From Yoonia sp. G8-12 (lineage in GTDB: Bacteria > Pseudomonadota > Alphaproteobacteria > Rhodobacterales > Rhodobacteraceae): a stretch of 64,000 nucleotides of DNA. The notes under the pieces were generated by a model that saw only the letters and a program-made list of their open reading frames with translations, did no database searches and was not told the DNA's origin. Location: contig NZ_CP151762.1 in the NCBI RefSeq assembly GCF_038443675.1, positions 3,224,001 to 3,288,000 on the forward strand, read 5' to 3'. Below are positions 18,312-25,523 of this stretch, in pieces (positions within the stretch are counted from its first letter, which is position 1; the number at the start of each line of letters is the position of its first letter). The position numbers and the translations under genes were made by a program.

Positions 18312-18860
18312 ATGCACATGACCACCCGAAACGACGTTGAAAATATGATTGCGCGGGTGGGTCTAGGTGACCGCGCTGCATTTTCTTCTCTCTATGATGC
18401 AACTTCTGCGAAACTTTTTGGTGTCTGCCTCCGTATCTTAAATGATCGCGCTGAGGCGGAGGATGTATTGCAAGAGGCTTTTGTCAGGATATGGCAGAAA
18501 GCGGGCACATATGCAGCCAACGGCTATAGCCCGATGACATGGTTAATCACGCTCACGCGCAACCTTGCCATCGATAAGTTGCGCGCACGTAAAGCGGGAT
18601 CAGTGGATATTGATGAGGTTTATGACCTTGCAGATAGCGGACCCACGCCCGAAGCGGCTGCGGTTGCGTCATCTGAAAAAGGTCAGATTGACGGATGTCT
18701 GAACGAACTTGAACCGGGCCGCGCTGGCGCGGTGCGCGATGCCTATCTTGAAGGGTATAGCTACAACGAACTGGCCGCCAAATATGGCGTGCCGCTGAAT
18801 ACGATGCGAACCTGGCTGCGCCGCAGTCTTGCTAAACTAAAGGACTGTTTGACCCGATGA
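18312..18860 (+). CDS. ECF-type RNA polymerase sigma factor
   Basis: 182 residues. Region 2 is clear (LYDATSAKLFGVCLRIL, AEDVLQEAFVRIW, then WLITLTRNLAIDKLR), as is region 4 (DAYLEGYSYNELAAKYGVP followed by TMRTWLRRSLAKLK). It resembles the RpoE/SigK type that pairs with RskA-like anti-sigma factors, and such a gene follows with a 4-bp overlap (ATGA). It probably directs transcription of the cupredoxin and fasciclin-msrB genes. I found no copy of the shared promoter motif before its own start, so autoregulation is not evident. Confidence 0.92.
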   Translation: MHMTTRNDVENMIARVGLGDRAAFSSLYDATSAKLFGVCLRILNDRAEAEDVLQEAFVRIWQKAGTYAANGYSPMTWLITLTRNLAIDKLRARKAGSVDIDEVYDLADSGPTPEAAAVASSEKGQIDGCLNELEPGRAGAVRDAYLEGYSYNELAAKYGVPLNTMRTWLRRSLAKLKDCLTR

Positions 18861-19549
18861 CCACTGCTGACGATCATAATGATGACGTCGCCCTTGCTGG
18901 TGAATATGCTTTGCATCTGTTGGATGCTGAGGCGCGCCGCATGTTTGAGGATCGGTTGAACAATGAACCGGCTCTGCGGGTTTTGGTTTCTGAATGGGAT
19001 GCGCATTTTGTTGCATTGTCGGACAAAATTGCTCTCGTCACGCCGCCTGCAATTGTTAAGGCCCGCATAGAAGACGTTTTATTTCCTCAACCGGTCAAAG
19101 CACGTTCCGGGTTCTCGCTTTGGCGCGCATTTATGGGCGCGGGCTTTGCTGCGGCCTTGGCCCTGGCTGTTCTAGTCGCGCTGCCACCCGCCAATGTGCC
19201 TGATCCCTTTACGCCGTCATTCACCGCAGAACTGGCGGCGGAAGATCAGTCGCTTGTTATCTTGGCAAGTTACGCACCTGATTCAGGTGTCCTAAGAATT
19301 GACCGTCAGGCAGGCGAAGCGCGTCCGGGTCGTGTCTTGGAGCTGTGGTTAATCGCAGAAGGTGCAACGGCGCCGGTATCGCTGGGCGTGTTGCCTGCTG
19401 ACGCAGCGACAGACATCACTTTGCCTGTCGTTCTGGTTGACGCCATTGCTGGCGGCACTTTGGCGATCAGTGATGAACCAATCGGCGGTTCAACGACAGG
19501 TGCGCCAACGGGTGATGTACTGGCCGCAGGCGTAGTTGTTTCGATCTAA
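18857..19549 (+). CDS. RskA-type membrane anti-sigma factor
   Basis: 230 residues. The cytoplasmic N-terminal part begins near ALAGEYALHLLDAEARRMFE, the usual anti-sigma start. One membrane helix follows (AFMGAGFAAALALAVLVAL, residues ~92-112). The periplasmic RskA C-terminal domain contains LVILASYAPDSGVLRI, GRVLELWLIAEG and LAISDEPIGGSTTGAPTG. It should hold the sigma factor at the membrane until an envelope signal releases it. Overlap with the sigma gene supports co-expression in fixed ratio. There is no zinc HxxxCxxC motif. Confidence 0.88.
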   Translation: MTTADDHNDDVALAGEYALHLLDAEARRMFEDRLNNEPALRVLVSEWDAHFVALSDKIALVTPPAIVKARIEDVLFPQPVKARSGFSLWRAFMGAGFAAALALAVLVALPPANVPDPFTPSFTAELAAEDQSLVILASYAPDSGVLRIDRQAGEARPGRVLELWLIAEGATAPVSLGVLPADAATDITLPVVLVDAIAGGTLAISDEPIGGSTTGAPTGDVLAAGVVVSI

Positions 19550-19569
19550 AAAATTATGTTTGGATGTCG

Positions 19570-19595
19570 TGAAACTATTTCACGGCCCGGTCCGT
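19570..19595 (+). promoter_or_regulatory. candidate ECF promoter of the fasciclin-msrB genes
   Basis: TGAAACT (19570-19576), 16 bases, CGT (19593-19595). The start codon of the fasciclin gene is 52 bp downstream. The -35 part also sits in a CGTGAAA-CTA-TTTCACG dyad (19568-19584). The motif and spacing match the element before the cupredoxin gene. Confidence 0.65.
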
Positions 19596-19647
19596 GGGTC
19601 TTTGTATAGCTGCACAACAGTGTGGCATTTTTATACGGAGACACACT

Positions 19648-20214
19648 ATGACACCGATCAAAACAACACTGACAGCCCTTACTTTGGCAATTGCTGCGAA
19701 CGCTTCTTTTGCTGACGGCCACGCCGCAGCAAACCCGATGGTTGGCGGCGCTGAAATGCTGGTCGAGCGCAACATCATCGAAAACGCAGTGAACTCACCC
19801 ATTCACACGACGCTGGTTGCGGCTGTACAAGCCGCCGACTTGGTCGAAACCCTACAAGGCGACGGTCCGTTCACAGTGTTCGCACCGGTCAATGACGCAT
19901 TTGCCGCGCTGCCAGCAGGCACCGTAGAGACCCTGCTGATGCCAGAGAACAAAGCAATGCTGCAAAAAGTGCTCACCGCCCACGTGGTTGCCGGTGACAT
20001 TTCGGCAGCTGACCTGATTGCAGGTGCACGCGCCAGTTCTGACGGGTTCTTCCACTTCAACGCCGTGTCAGGCGACGCATTGTCCGCACAAGTACGTGGC
20101 AACAACGTCTACATCTACGACGAAAGCGGCAACGCATCATTGGTCACAGTGGCTGATGTCGATCAGTCCAACGGTGTGATCCACGTCGTGAATGCGGTGC
20201 TGGTTCCTAAGTAA
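19648..20214 (+). CDS. secreted fasciclin (FAS1) domain protein
   Basis: 188 residues from the ATG at 19648, preceded by ACGGAG. The signal peptide ends near ANASFADGHA. One FAS1 domain fills the rest: H1 motif FTVFAPVNDAFAALP, central QKVLTAHVVAGD, and H2-type GVIHVVNAVLVPK. FAS1 proteins act in adhesion or binding at the cell surface, and small bacterial forms often belong to ECF sigma regulons. It lies directly after the anti-sigma gene and before msrB. The candidate ECF promoter suggests separate control from the sigma operon. Confidence 0.9.
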   Translation: MTPIKTTLTALTLAIAANASFADGHAAANPMVGGAEMLVERNIIENAVNSPIHTTLVAAVQAADLVETLQGDGPFTVFAPVNDAFAALPAGTVETLLMPENKAMLQKVLTAHVVAGDISAADLIAGARASSDGFFHFNAVSGDALSAQVRGNNVYIYDESGNASLVTVADVDQSNGVIHVVNAVLVPK

Positions 20215-20236
20215 ATCCCGCGTAAGCAGATCCAAA

Positions 20237-20262
20237 ATCCCTTCTGCGCAAGCAGAGGGGAT
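20237..20262 (+). promoter_or_regulatory. 11-bp hairpin with GCAA tetraloop between fasciclin and msrB
   Basis: ATCCCTTCTGC and GCAGAGGGGAT pair over 11 positions (one T-G wobble) around a GCAA loop. No T-run follows, so it is more likely a processing, stability or partial-termination element that sets different levels of the two messages than a full terminator. Confidence 0.55.
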
Positions 20263-20290
20263 CTCCTTCACCCCTTGGAAAGGACAAATC

Positions 20291-20752
20291 ATGCAACGTC
20301 GTACTTTGCTCACAGGTCTGATCGCACTCGTTGGCACACGTGCCTTTGGTGTGACCGGATCATTCGAGATCACCCGCACTGAGGCCGAATGGCGTGCGAT
20401 GCTGACACAGATCGAATTCGACGTCATGCGTGAAGAGGCAACAGAGCGTCCGTTCAGCAGTCCTTTGGACAAAGAAACGCGCACGGGCATATATCACTGC
20501 AAAGGGTGCGATCTGCCGCTTTACGGGTCTGCACAAAAATATGACAGCGGCACAGGTTGGCCCAGTTTTTGGGAAGCGCTGCAGAACGCAATTGGCACGC
20601 GCCCTGACAATTCACTGTTTGCAACACGCACCGAGGCGCACTGCCGTCGCTGCGGATCGCATTTAGGCCACATCTTTGACGACGGGCCACAGCCAACCGG
20701 CGAGCGTCACTGTCTCAATGGCGTCAGCTTGGTGTTCAAGCCTAGCGTCTGA
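20291..20752 (+). CDS. msrB: exported peptide-methionine (R)-S-oxide reductase
   Basis: 153 residues from ATG 20291 after GGAAAGGAC. MsrB reduces methionine-R-sulfoxide in proteins. The N-terminus MQRRTLLTGLIALVG looks like a signal sequence, so the enzyme probably works in the periplasm. Zinc-binding pairs are CKGC and CRRC. The catalytic Cys is in GERHCLNGVSLVF, and the substrate-site motif SGTGWPSFW is intact. Placement behind the fasciclin gene in a sigma-factor cluster suggests repair of oxidised envelope proteins. Confidence 0.92.
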   Translation: MQRRTLLTGLIALVGTRAFGVTGSFEITRTEAEWRAMLTQIEFDVMREEATERPFSSPLDKETRTGIYHCKGCDLPLYGSAQKYDSGTGWPSFWEALQNAIGTRPDNSLFATRTEAHCRRCGSHLGHIFDDGPQPTGERHCLNGVSLVFKPSV

Positions 20753-20778
20753 ACAGGTTAAGCCGATCCATCCACCAC

Positions 20779-20997
20779 ATCAAAAAAGCAAACTCAGTGT
20801 TTCGTGCACTTTCAGCTTCAACAACCATTGCTCTCGCTGCTGCACCAGCGCTTACCGATGGTCACCCAAGCACCTTGGGCCAGGGTTTTCAAGAATACGC
20901 AGTGTCCGGCCAACGCACTGTGTTGTCCCGATGCATGCAGGTTTCCACGCGAGCAGCATTTCATCGGTTAGTTTGGCCAGTCCCTGTTAACGATTAA
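20779..20997 (+). pseudogene. remnant of a small exported protein with lost start codon
   Basis: Reading from ATC at 20779, where ATG would be expected, gives KKANSVFRALSASTTIAL, an intact signal peptide with a cleavage region near APALTDGH, like those of the fasciclin and cupredoxin genes. The rest (about 45 codons to the stop at 20997) matches nothing I know. GTG 20797 could serve as start but has no ribosome site and would cut the basic n-region. A terminator follows directly. I judge it a decayed third exported gene of the cluster. Confidence 0.35.
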
Positions 20998-20999
20998 CG

Positions 21000-21031
21000 G
21001 CCCCTCAGCTGCGACGGCTGGGGGCTTTTTT
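21000..21031 (+). terminator. terminator ending the fasciclin-msrB transcription unit
   Basis: GCCCC-T-CAGC pairs with GCTG-GGGGC (9 bp with one bulge) around a 7-base loop and is followed by TTTTTT. It lies 248 bp after msrB and just after the putative remnant gene, suggesting that remnant was once part of the unit. Confidence 0.8.
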
Positions 21032-21060
21032 ACGGTTTCAGTAATAATCCAAAAAAGGTT

Positions 21061-21085
21061 TGAAACTTTTTCTTTGCCGTCTCGT
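21061..21085 (+). promoter_or_regulatory. possible third ECF-like promoter
   Basis: TGAAACTTTTT starts at 21061 and CGT lies at 21083-21085, with 15 bases after TGAAACT instead of 16. It is 52 bp before the ATG of the next gene, the same distance as at the fasciclin gene. The spacing difference weakens the case. Confidence 0.35.
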
Positions 21086-21136
21086 GAATTCTTTATCGCG
21101 CAACAAGGAATGCGCAAATTAAGGGACGGTTCGAAA

Positions 21137-22156
21137 ATGGTGATGACGGAAAATAATGATTTTGCTTCTTGGTTCGGTCGTCGGGACAACGTGGTGAGCA
21201 CTGCCATTTGGCCAAATTTCGTTGCAACACCTCCCAAGCGTCATCCATCACGTGGAAAGCCAAAGTACAGACTGCGTGGAACACGTCAGTCCACAAGTTG
21301 CAAACCTGAGTGGGACACTGCTGCGGCTGTCGTTCACGACCACCAGGGAACATGGCAAGCCAAAACACGCGCGACAAAAAAAGTGAAAAAATCTCGCGAG
21401 CTGCGTCTCGCCGCATGTTTTAGCGCCTCCCTTGCAGGCCTTGCGACTGTTGGCATTCTGACGGCTCAGCATGTTCAGGGTTCTGGCAACGGATCGAGTA
21501 TCATCTTGGAGCAGACGTCCGTCATTGGATTAGGCCAAACACCCGTTGCCGAATTTGCTGGTTTACCGGCTGTCAACTTGGAGCGTGCGCCACAGATGAC
21601 GACGCAAGCGTCCAGCAGCACCATGACGACGAGTGGGCTGCCTCTACCAACGCCGCCTACACTGACGACGGTGCGGGTACCGCAGCCTGTAGTCTTGGAT
21701 CGCGCGCCACAATTGCTTCCAACGCCACTGCAAATTGCCCGGCCAAACCTCGTTAGTCAGGGCTTCGCCACGCCTGAACTTAGGGTACCTGCTGGATTGA
21801 ATGCCCCCGCGTTGCCACAGCTTTTCGACTGTCGATCATGCGCCCCGGCCTTTCCGCAGTTCGGGCAGGTCATGTTTGACGTACAGTCATCCGACATCGG
21901 CGCAGCAAATGTTCAAGCACTAATGACTTCGTTGGGGCAGTACCAAAGCACGGTCCGACAATTGCAGATTGAGGTCACAACGAGCCAAGTGCGCTTTTAC
22001 CGCGCCAGCGATGCACCAGCTGCGGCTTCTTTGGCATCAATCTACAACGCAGATCTTGTCGATCTAACATGGTTTGCCCCTGCCGATGATATCGCAAAAA
22101 TCGATGTCATCCTTGCCAAAGAAATCACAGGTTCTGCACCCGATGACGGGCAGTGA
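21137..22156 (+). CDS. single-pass membrane protein with Pro/Gln/Thr-rich periplasmic region
   Basis: 339 residues from ATG 21137, with AAGGGA upstream; ATG 21143 is an alternative. A basic segment (TRATKKVKKSRELRL) precedes one membrane helix (ACFSASLAGLATVGILTA, residues ~118-137). A long Thr/Pro/Leu-rich linker follows with repeated VLDRAP or NLERAP units. The end is a compact domain containing CRSC and FGQVMFDVQSSDIGA, which looks OmpA-like or like a cell-wall binding module. I do not recognise a family. It heads an operon with OmpA- and Sel1-type genes, which suggests an envelope complex. Confidence 0.6.
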   Translation: MVMTENNDFASWFGRRDNVVSTAIWPNFVATPPKRHPSRGKPKYRLRGTRQSTSCKPEWDTAAAVVHDHQGTWQAKTRATKKVKKSRELRLAACFSASLAGLATVGILTAQHVQGSGNGSSIILEQTSVIGLGQTPVAEFAGLPAVNLERAPQMTTQASSSTMTTSGLPLPTPPTLTTVRVPQPVVLDRAPQLLPTPLQIARPNLVSQGFATPELRVPAGLNAPALPQLFDCRSCAPAFPQFGQVMFDVQSSDIGAANVQALMTSLGQYQSTVRQLQIEVTTSQVRFYRASDAPAAASLASIYNADLVDLTWFAPADDIAKIDVILAKEITGSAPDDGQ

Positions 22157-22205
22157 AACCTACTTTTCAAACTCAAACACCAGACTTCATAAAAGGAAAT
22201 ACAAC

Positions 22206-22655
22206 ATGAAAAATCTGCCAATCAAATCACTGATGCTGACACTTGGTCTCTTCGCCTCATCCGCTACTTTGATGGCCCAAGAGACATCGCAGACTGCCGC
22301 ACCTGTTGTTGAAGAAGCCGAAGAAGCGCCATGGCTGAAGGTCTATTTTGCATCCGGAAGCGCGTCTGTCAGTGCGGACCAGGCCGCGACACTCGACCGG
22401 GCTGTGCGCACGTTCCGCGAGGGTGATCCATTTGTCATGATTGTTGCCGGTGGTGCTGATAAAGTCGGTGATCCAGCTGCAAACCTTGGGCTGTCGCTCC
22501 AGCGCGCCACAGCGGTTGCAACTGCGCTCACAAATCGCGGTATTCCGATTGAACGTTTGCAGGTACTGGGTCGCGGCAATAGCGAACTTCAAGTTGCAAC
22601 GCCTGACGGGGTCGCAGAAGAAGAAAACCGCGTTGTTGAGATTAGCTGGCGCTAA
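22206..22655 (+). CDS. OmpA-family peptidoglycan-binding periplasmic protein
   Basis: 149 residues; ATG 22206 follows AAAAGGAAA. The signal peptide ends near SSATLMAQE. The mature part is one OmpA-like domain: LKVYFASGSASVSAD, then MIVAGGADKVGDP and LSLQRATAVATALTNRGI, ending VLGRGNSEL and NRVVEISWR. The usual Asp/Arg peptidoglycan contacts are present in part. It has no barrel or lipobox, so it is a free periplasmic form. Its stop overlaps the start of the Sel1 gene (TAATG). Confidence 0.85.
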   Translation: MKNLPIKSLMLTLGLFASSATLMAQETSQTAAPVVEEAEEAPWLKVYFASGSASVSADQAATLDRAVRTFREGDPFVMIVAGGADKVGDPAANLGLSLQRATAVATALTNRGIPIERLQVLGRGNSELQVATPDGVAEEENRVVEISWR

Positions 22656-23749
22656 TGAAAAATTTCATCCTTTCATGCGCGGTTTCCGTTGCCTTTCTCC
22701 CAGCGACAAGCTGGGCGCAAGAGGACGCCGCGTCAGCATTCGCCAGCCGTGACTTTGCAACCGCCAAAGCACTTTGGCTAAGCGAAGCGGCCGTTGGTTC
22801 TGCTGAGGCCATGCTTGGTCTTGGCTTGCTTGCCGACCGCGGCTTTGGTCAACAGCGCGACTTTGACGTGGCGTTTGACTGGTATCTTCAGGCGGCCTCA
22901 CTTGGCTTGGCAGAGGCGCAGTTTAACGTCGCTATTATGCTGGACGCCGGACTAGGGCGCGAACGAGACGTCGAAGAAGCGCAAATCTGGTACACGCGTG
23001 CAGCGCTGCGCGACCATGCGCGTGCGCAATACAATCTTGGCTTATTATACGAAGCGGGTGATGGGATCGCAGCCAACCCCGCTTTAGCCGCCTACTGGTT
23101 TGGGCAAGCTGCTCAGTCGGTACCTGCTGCTGCGCAAAAAGAGGTAGCGCCGGTCACCGCATCCCGTACCCTTGCAGCGCCCGATGTGACGTTTGACAAA
23201 GTCGACACCTCGCAGGTCGAACTGGTTTGGAACGCCGATCCGAATGCAAACGCGACGCTTCTTTTAGAGGTGATTGAAGCACCGCGCGTTGGCGAAAACT
23301 ATGGCGCACCCACGATATCGGTAAAGACGGTTGCTTCTGGAATTCTCGAGATGAGTGATTTGCCGACGGAGCATGCAATATGGCGGGTCGTGAACTTGGC
23401 AAGTGACGATACAGACTATGCCGCGGCAGACTGGTCCAGCAACCAAGGTATTGCGCCGCCACGGGGTAGAATAACACTCTTTTCCGATCCAGCAGTGAAA
23501 TCTATGGAAGATGCTGCAAGCATCTTTGCCTCTTCGCTGCGCCAAGCGGGTTACTGGGTTCAAATCACTGACGACGTTTCCAAACAATCTGACAATTTCT
23601 ATGTCAGCTACGGGTATGCGTCAGATCAACAACTGGCACAGGCTATTGCAGAGTTCTTGCCGTCAACCGAGCAAATCACACCTGTCAAGCAGTTGTTACG
23701 GTCCATGCAGCCTGGGGAAGTCGCCGTGAACCTAAGTGCCTTCAGGTAA
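22655..23749 (+). CDS. periplasmic Sel1-repeat protein
   Basis: 364 residues. The signal peptide ends near ATSWAQE. Three Sel1-like repeats cover residues ~45-160 (AEAMLGLGLLADRGFG, AEAQFNVAIMLDAGLG, ARAQYNLGLLYEAGDG). Sel1 repeats are scaffolds for protein-protein contacts. The C-terminal half is a beta-rich region followed by a possible SPOR-like fold (SSLRQAGYWVQITDDVS). It is translationally coupled to the OmpA-like gene, so the products probably act together at the cell wall. The SPOR idea is a guess. Confidence 0.8.
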   Translation: MKNFILSCAVSVAFLPATSWAQEDAASAFASRDFATAKALWLSEAAVGSAEAMLGLGLLADRGFGQQRDFDVAFDWYLQAASLGLAEAQFNVAIMLDAGLGRERDVEEAQIWYTRAALRDHARAQYNLGLLYEAGDGIAANPALAAYWFGQAAQSVPAAAQKEVAPVTASRTLAAPDVTFDKVDTSQVELVWNADPNANATLLLEVIEAPRVGENYGAPTISVKTVASGILEMSDLPTEHAIWRVVNLASDDTDYAAADWSSNQGIAPPRGRITLFSDPAVKSMEDAASIFASSLRQAGYWVQITDDVSKQSDNFYVSYGYASDQQLAQAIAEFLPSTEQITPVKQLLRSMQPGEVAVNLSAFR

Positions 23750-24088
23750 AAGGGGGTTCCAGGCCATGAATGACAGTTTGCGACAGATTTCCTAGTTTGA
23801 CCGAGCTTAATCCCCCAGTTCGATCATCGGCTATCGGTTCCTTGCTGCGCTCTACCTGAATGGCCGGTTTTCGCGGTGCATCGCAATATTAGAAATTCTG
23901 CAAGCGTGGAATTGCCCTGCTGCATGCGCACGCAGCACAAAATCAACGGGTCTGCTATGGGCTCTTTGCCGCCTTTCGCTGCGGCTTGAACCAAGGTCCG
24001 CTATGGCGATATTCGGCAGTTTTCATTTTATGGGTCCTGACTCTGGCAAGCACTTCCCTTCCCGCCGTGCGGATGCCAAAAACTAACC
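23750..24088. other. 339-bp spacer with degenerate intergenic repeat
   Basis: No gene is visible. The segment 23965-24030 (CGCTGCGGCTTGAACC, AAGGTCCGCTATGGCG) resembles segments in the spacers near 17.3, 29.1, 34.3 and 41.3 kb. No terminator is evident for the upstream Sel1 gene. Confidence 0.4.
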
Positions 24089-25516
24089 ATGTCAAAAAAG
24101 ACCCTGAATAAGACCAATCTCGAAGCTTTAGGCGCAGACCGGTTGGCCGCGCTCTTGATTGAGGTCAGCACCGGCAGCGCCGATATCAAACGCCGGCTGC
24201 GGCTGGAGTTAAGCCATAATCTTGGGGTGTCTGAACTAGCCCATGAGGTGCGCAAGCGGCTCCTGTCGCTGCGCAAAGCCACCAGCTATGTTGGGTGGCG
24301 CAAACGTAAGGCACTGATCAAAGATCTCGACACGCAGGCGACGATGATTGTCGACCAGATCGCCACCGACAACCCGACGATCGCCTTTGATCTATTGTGG
24401 CAGTTCATCGAGATCGCGCCATCTATCTATGAACGCGTGGATGACAGCAATGGCGATGTCGGTGAAGTGTTCCAGGCCGCACGCGCTCGGTTCGCGGGTA
24501 TCGCGCAAGGCGCACTGCTTGATCCCGTAGCACTTGCTGATCGGGTCTGGACTGCGATCCAAGACAACGGATACGGCGAATGGGACGGCATTATTACGCT
24601 GTTGGCGCCCGCCCTTGGCGCGTCCGGCCTAGCGCGGCTCACAGCCAATGTAGAAGCCTATGCGGCGGCACCGGAACCCGAAGCAGCAACAGACCATGAT
24701 GCAATTGTTTTCCTGCGACAGCTGCGCGGCGGGGCCGACTATGCGGCCGAACACAAAGCCCGATTCGTTAAATCCTGCCTGCAAGACATCGCAGAGGCAG
24801 TTGGCGATACGGCTGCCTATATCGCCCAGTTCTCTGACACTGATCTGGAACGCAAGGATACCTCTGCCGAGGTCGCGCTGCTTTTGCTCTCTGAAAATCG
24901 CGCACAAGACGCGCTTGATCTGCTGCTGGCGGCGGATCAAACGGAAAATACTTTTGGGCAGACCGCATGGGATGACGCCTATATCGCAACTCTCATCGCA
25001 TTGGGGCGGGTGGACGACGCCCAATCACATCGCTGGGACTGCTTTATTGCGACGCTTAGTATGCAACACCTGCGCGACTATCTGCGGCTTTTGCCGGATT
25101 TCGAGGACGTAGAAGCCGAGGACAAAGCCAAGACCCATGTGCGCGCCTATCCTGACGTATCAACCGCGCTTACGTTCTGTCTGGAATGGCCCGATTTGCT
25201 GACAGCCGCACAGGTGATTGAGGCTCGCGCAGATGAACTCAATGGCGATCTCTACGGCCTGCTCACCCCTGCCGCCGAAGCGTTGCGCCTGCGTCACCCG
25301 CTGGCCGCCGTGCTTCTTTGGCGGGCAATGATTGACTACGCGCTCTCGCAAGGGCGCGCGACGCGGTACGGACACGCAGCCGATCACCTGTCCGATTGTG
25401 CGGCACTCGATGCCGAGATTACAGACTACGGGACGTTTCCAACCCACGCGCGTTACCTCCACACGCTGCAAACACGGCATGACCGCAAAACATCCTTTTG
25501 GGCAAAGCTGGGGTAA
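24089..25516 (+). CDS. DUF6880 family protein
   Basis: 475 residues with no signal peptide, almost all alpha-helical. Its start (NLEALGADRLAALLIEVS, then IKRRLRLELSH) and the KATSYVGWRKRKALIKDLD segment match the DUF6880 family as I know it. Function is unknown. The repeated helical hairpins (DLLWQFIEIAPSIYERV, AAVLLWRAMIDYAL) suggest a solenoid. It is a single gene, convergent with tex, whose stop is 7 bp away. Confidence 0.75.
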   Translation: MSKKTLNKTNLEALGADRLAALLIEVSTGSADIKRRLRLELSHNLGVSELAHEVRKRLLSLRKATSYVGWRKRKALIKDLDTQATMIVDQIATDNPTIAFDLLWQFIEIAPSIYERVDDSNGDVGEVFQAARARFAGIAQGALLDPVALADRVWTAIQDNGYGEWDGIITLLAPALGASGLARLTANVEAYAAAPEPEAATDHDAIVFLRQLRGGADYAAEHKARFVKSCLQDIAEAVGDTAAYIAQFSDTDLERKDTSAEVALLLLSENRAQDALDLLLAADQTENTFGQTAWDDAYIATLIALGRVDDAQSHRWDCFIATLSMQHLRDYLRLLPDFEDVEAEDKAKTHVRAYPDVSTALTFCLEWPDLLTAAQVIEARADELNGDLYGLLTPAAEALRLRHPLAAVLLWRAMIDYALSQGRATRYGHAADHLSDCAALDAEITDYGTFPTHARYLHTLQTRHDRKTSFWAKLG

Positions 25517-25523
25517 TATATCG

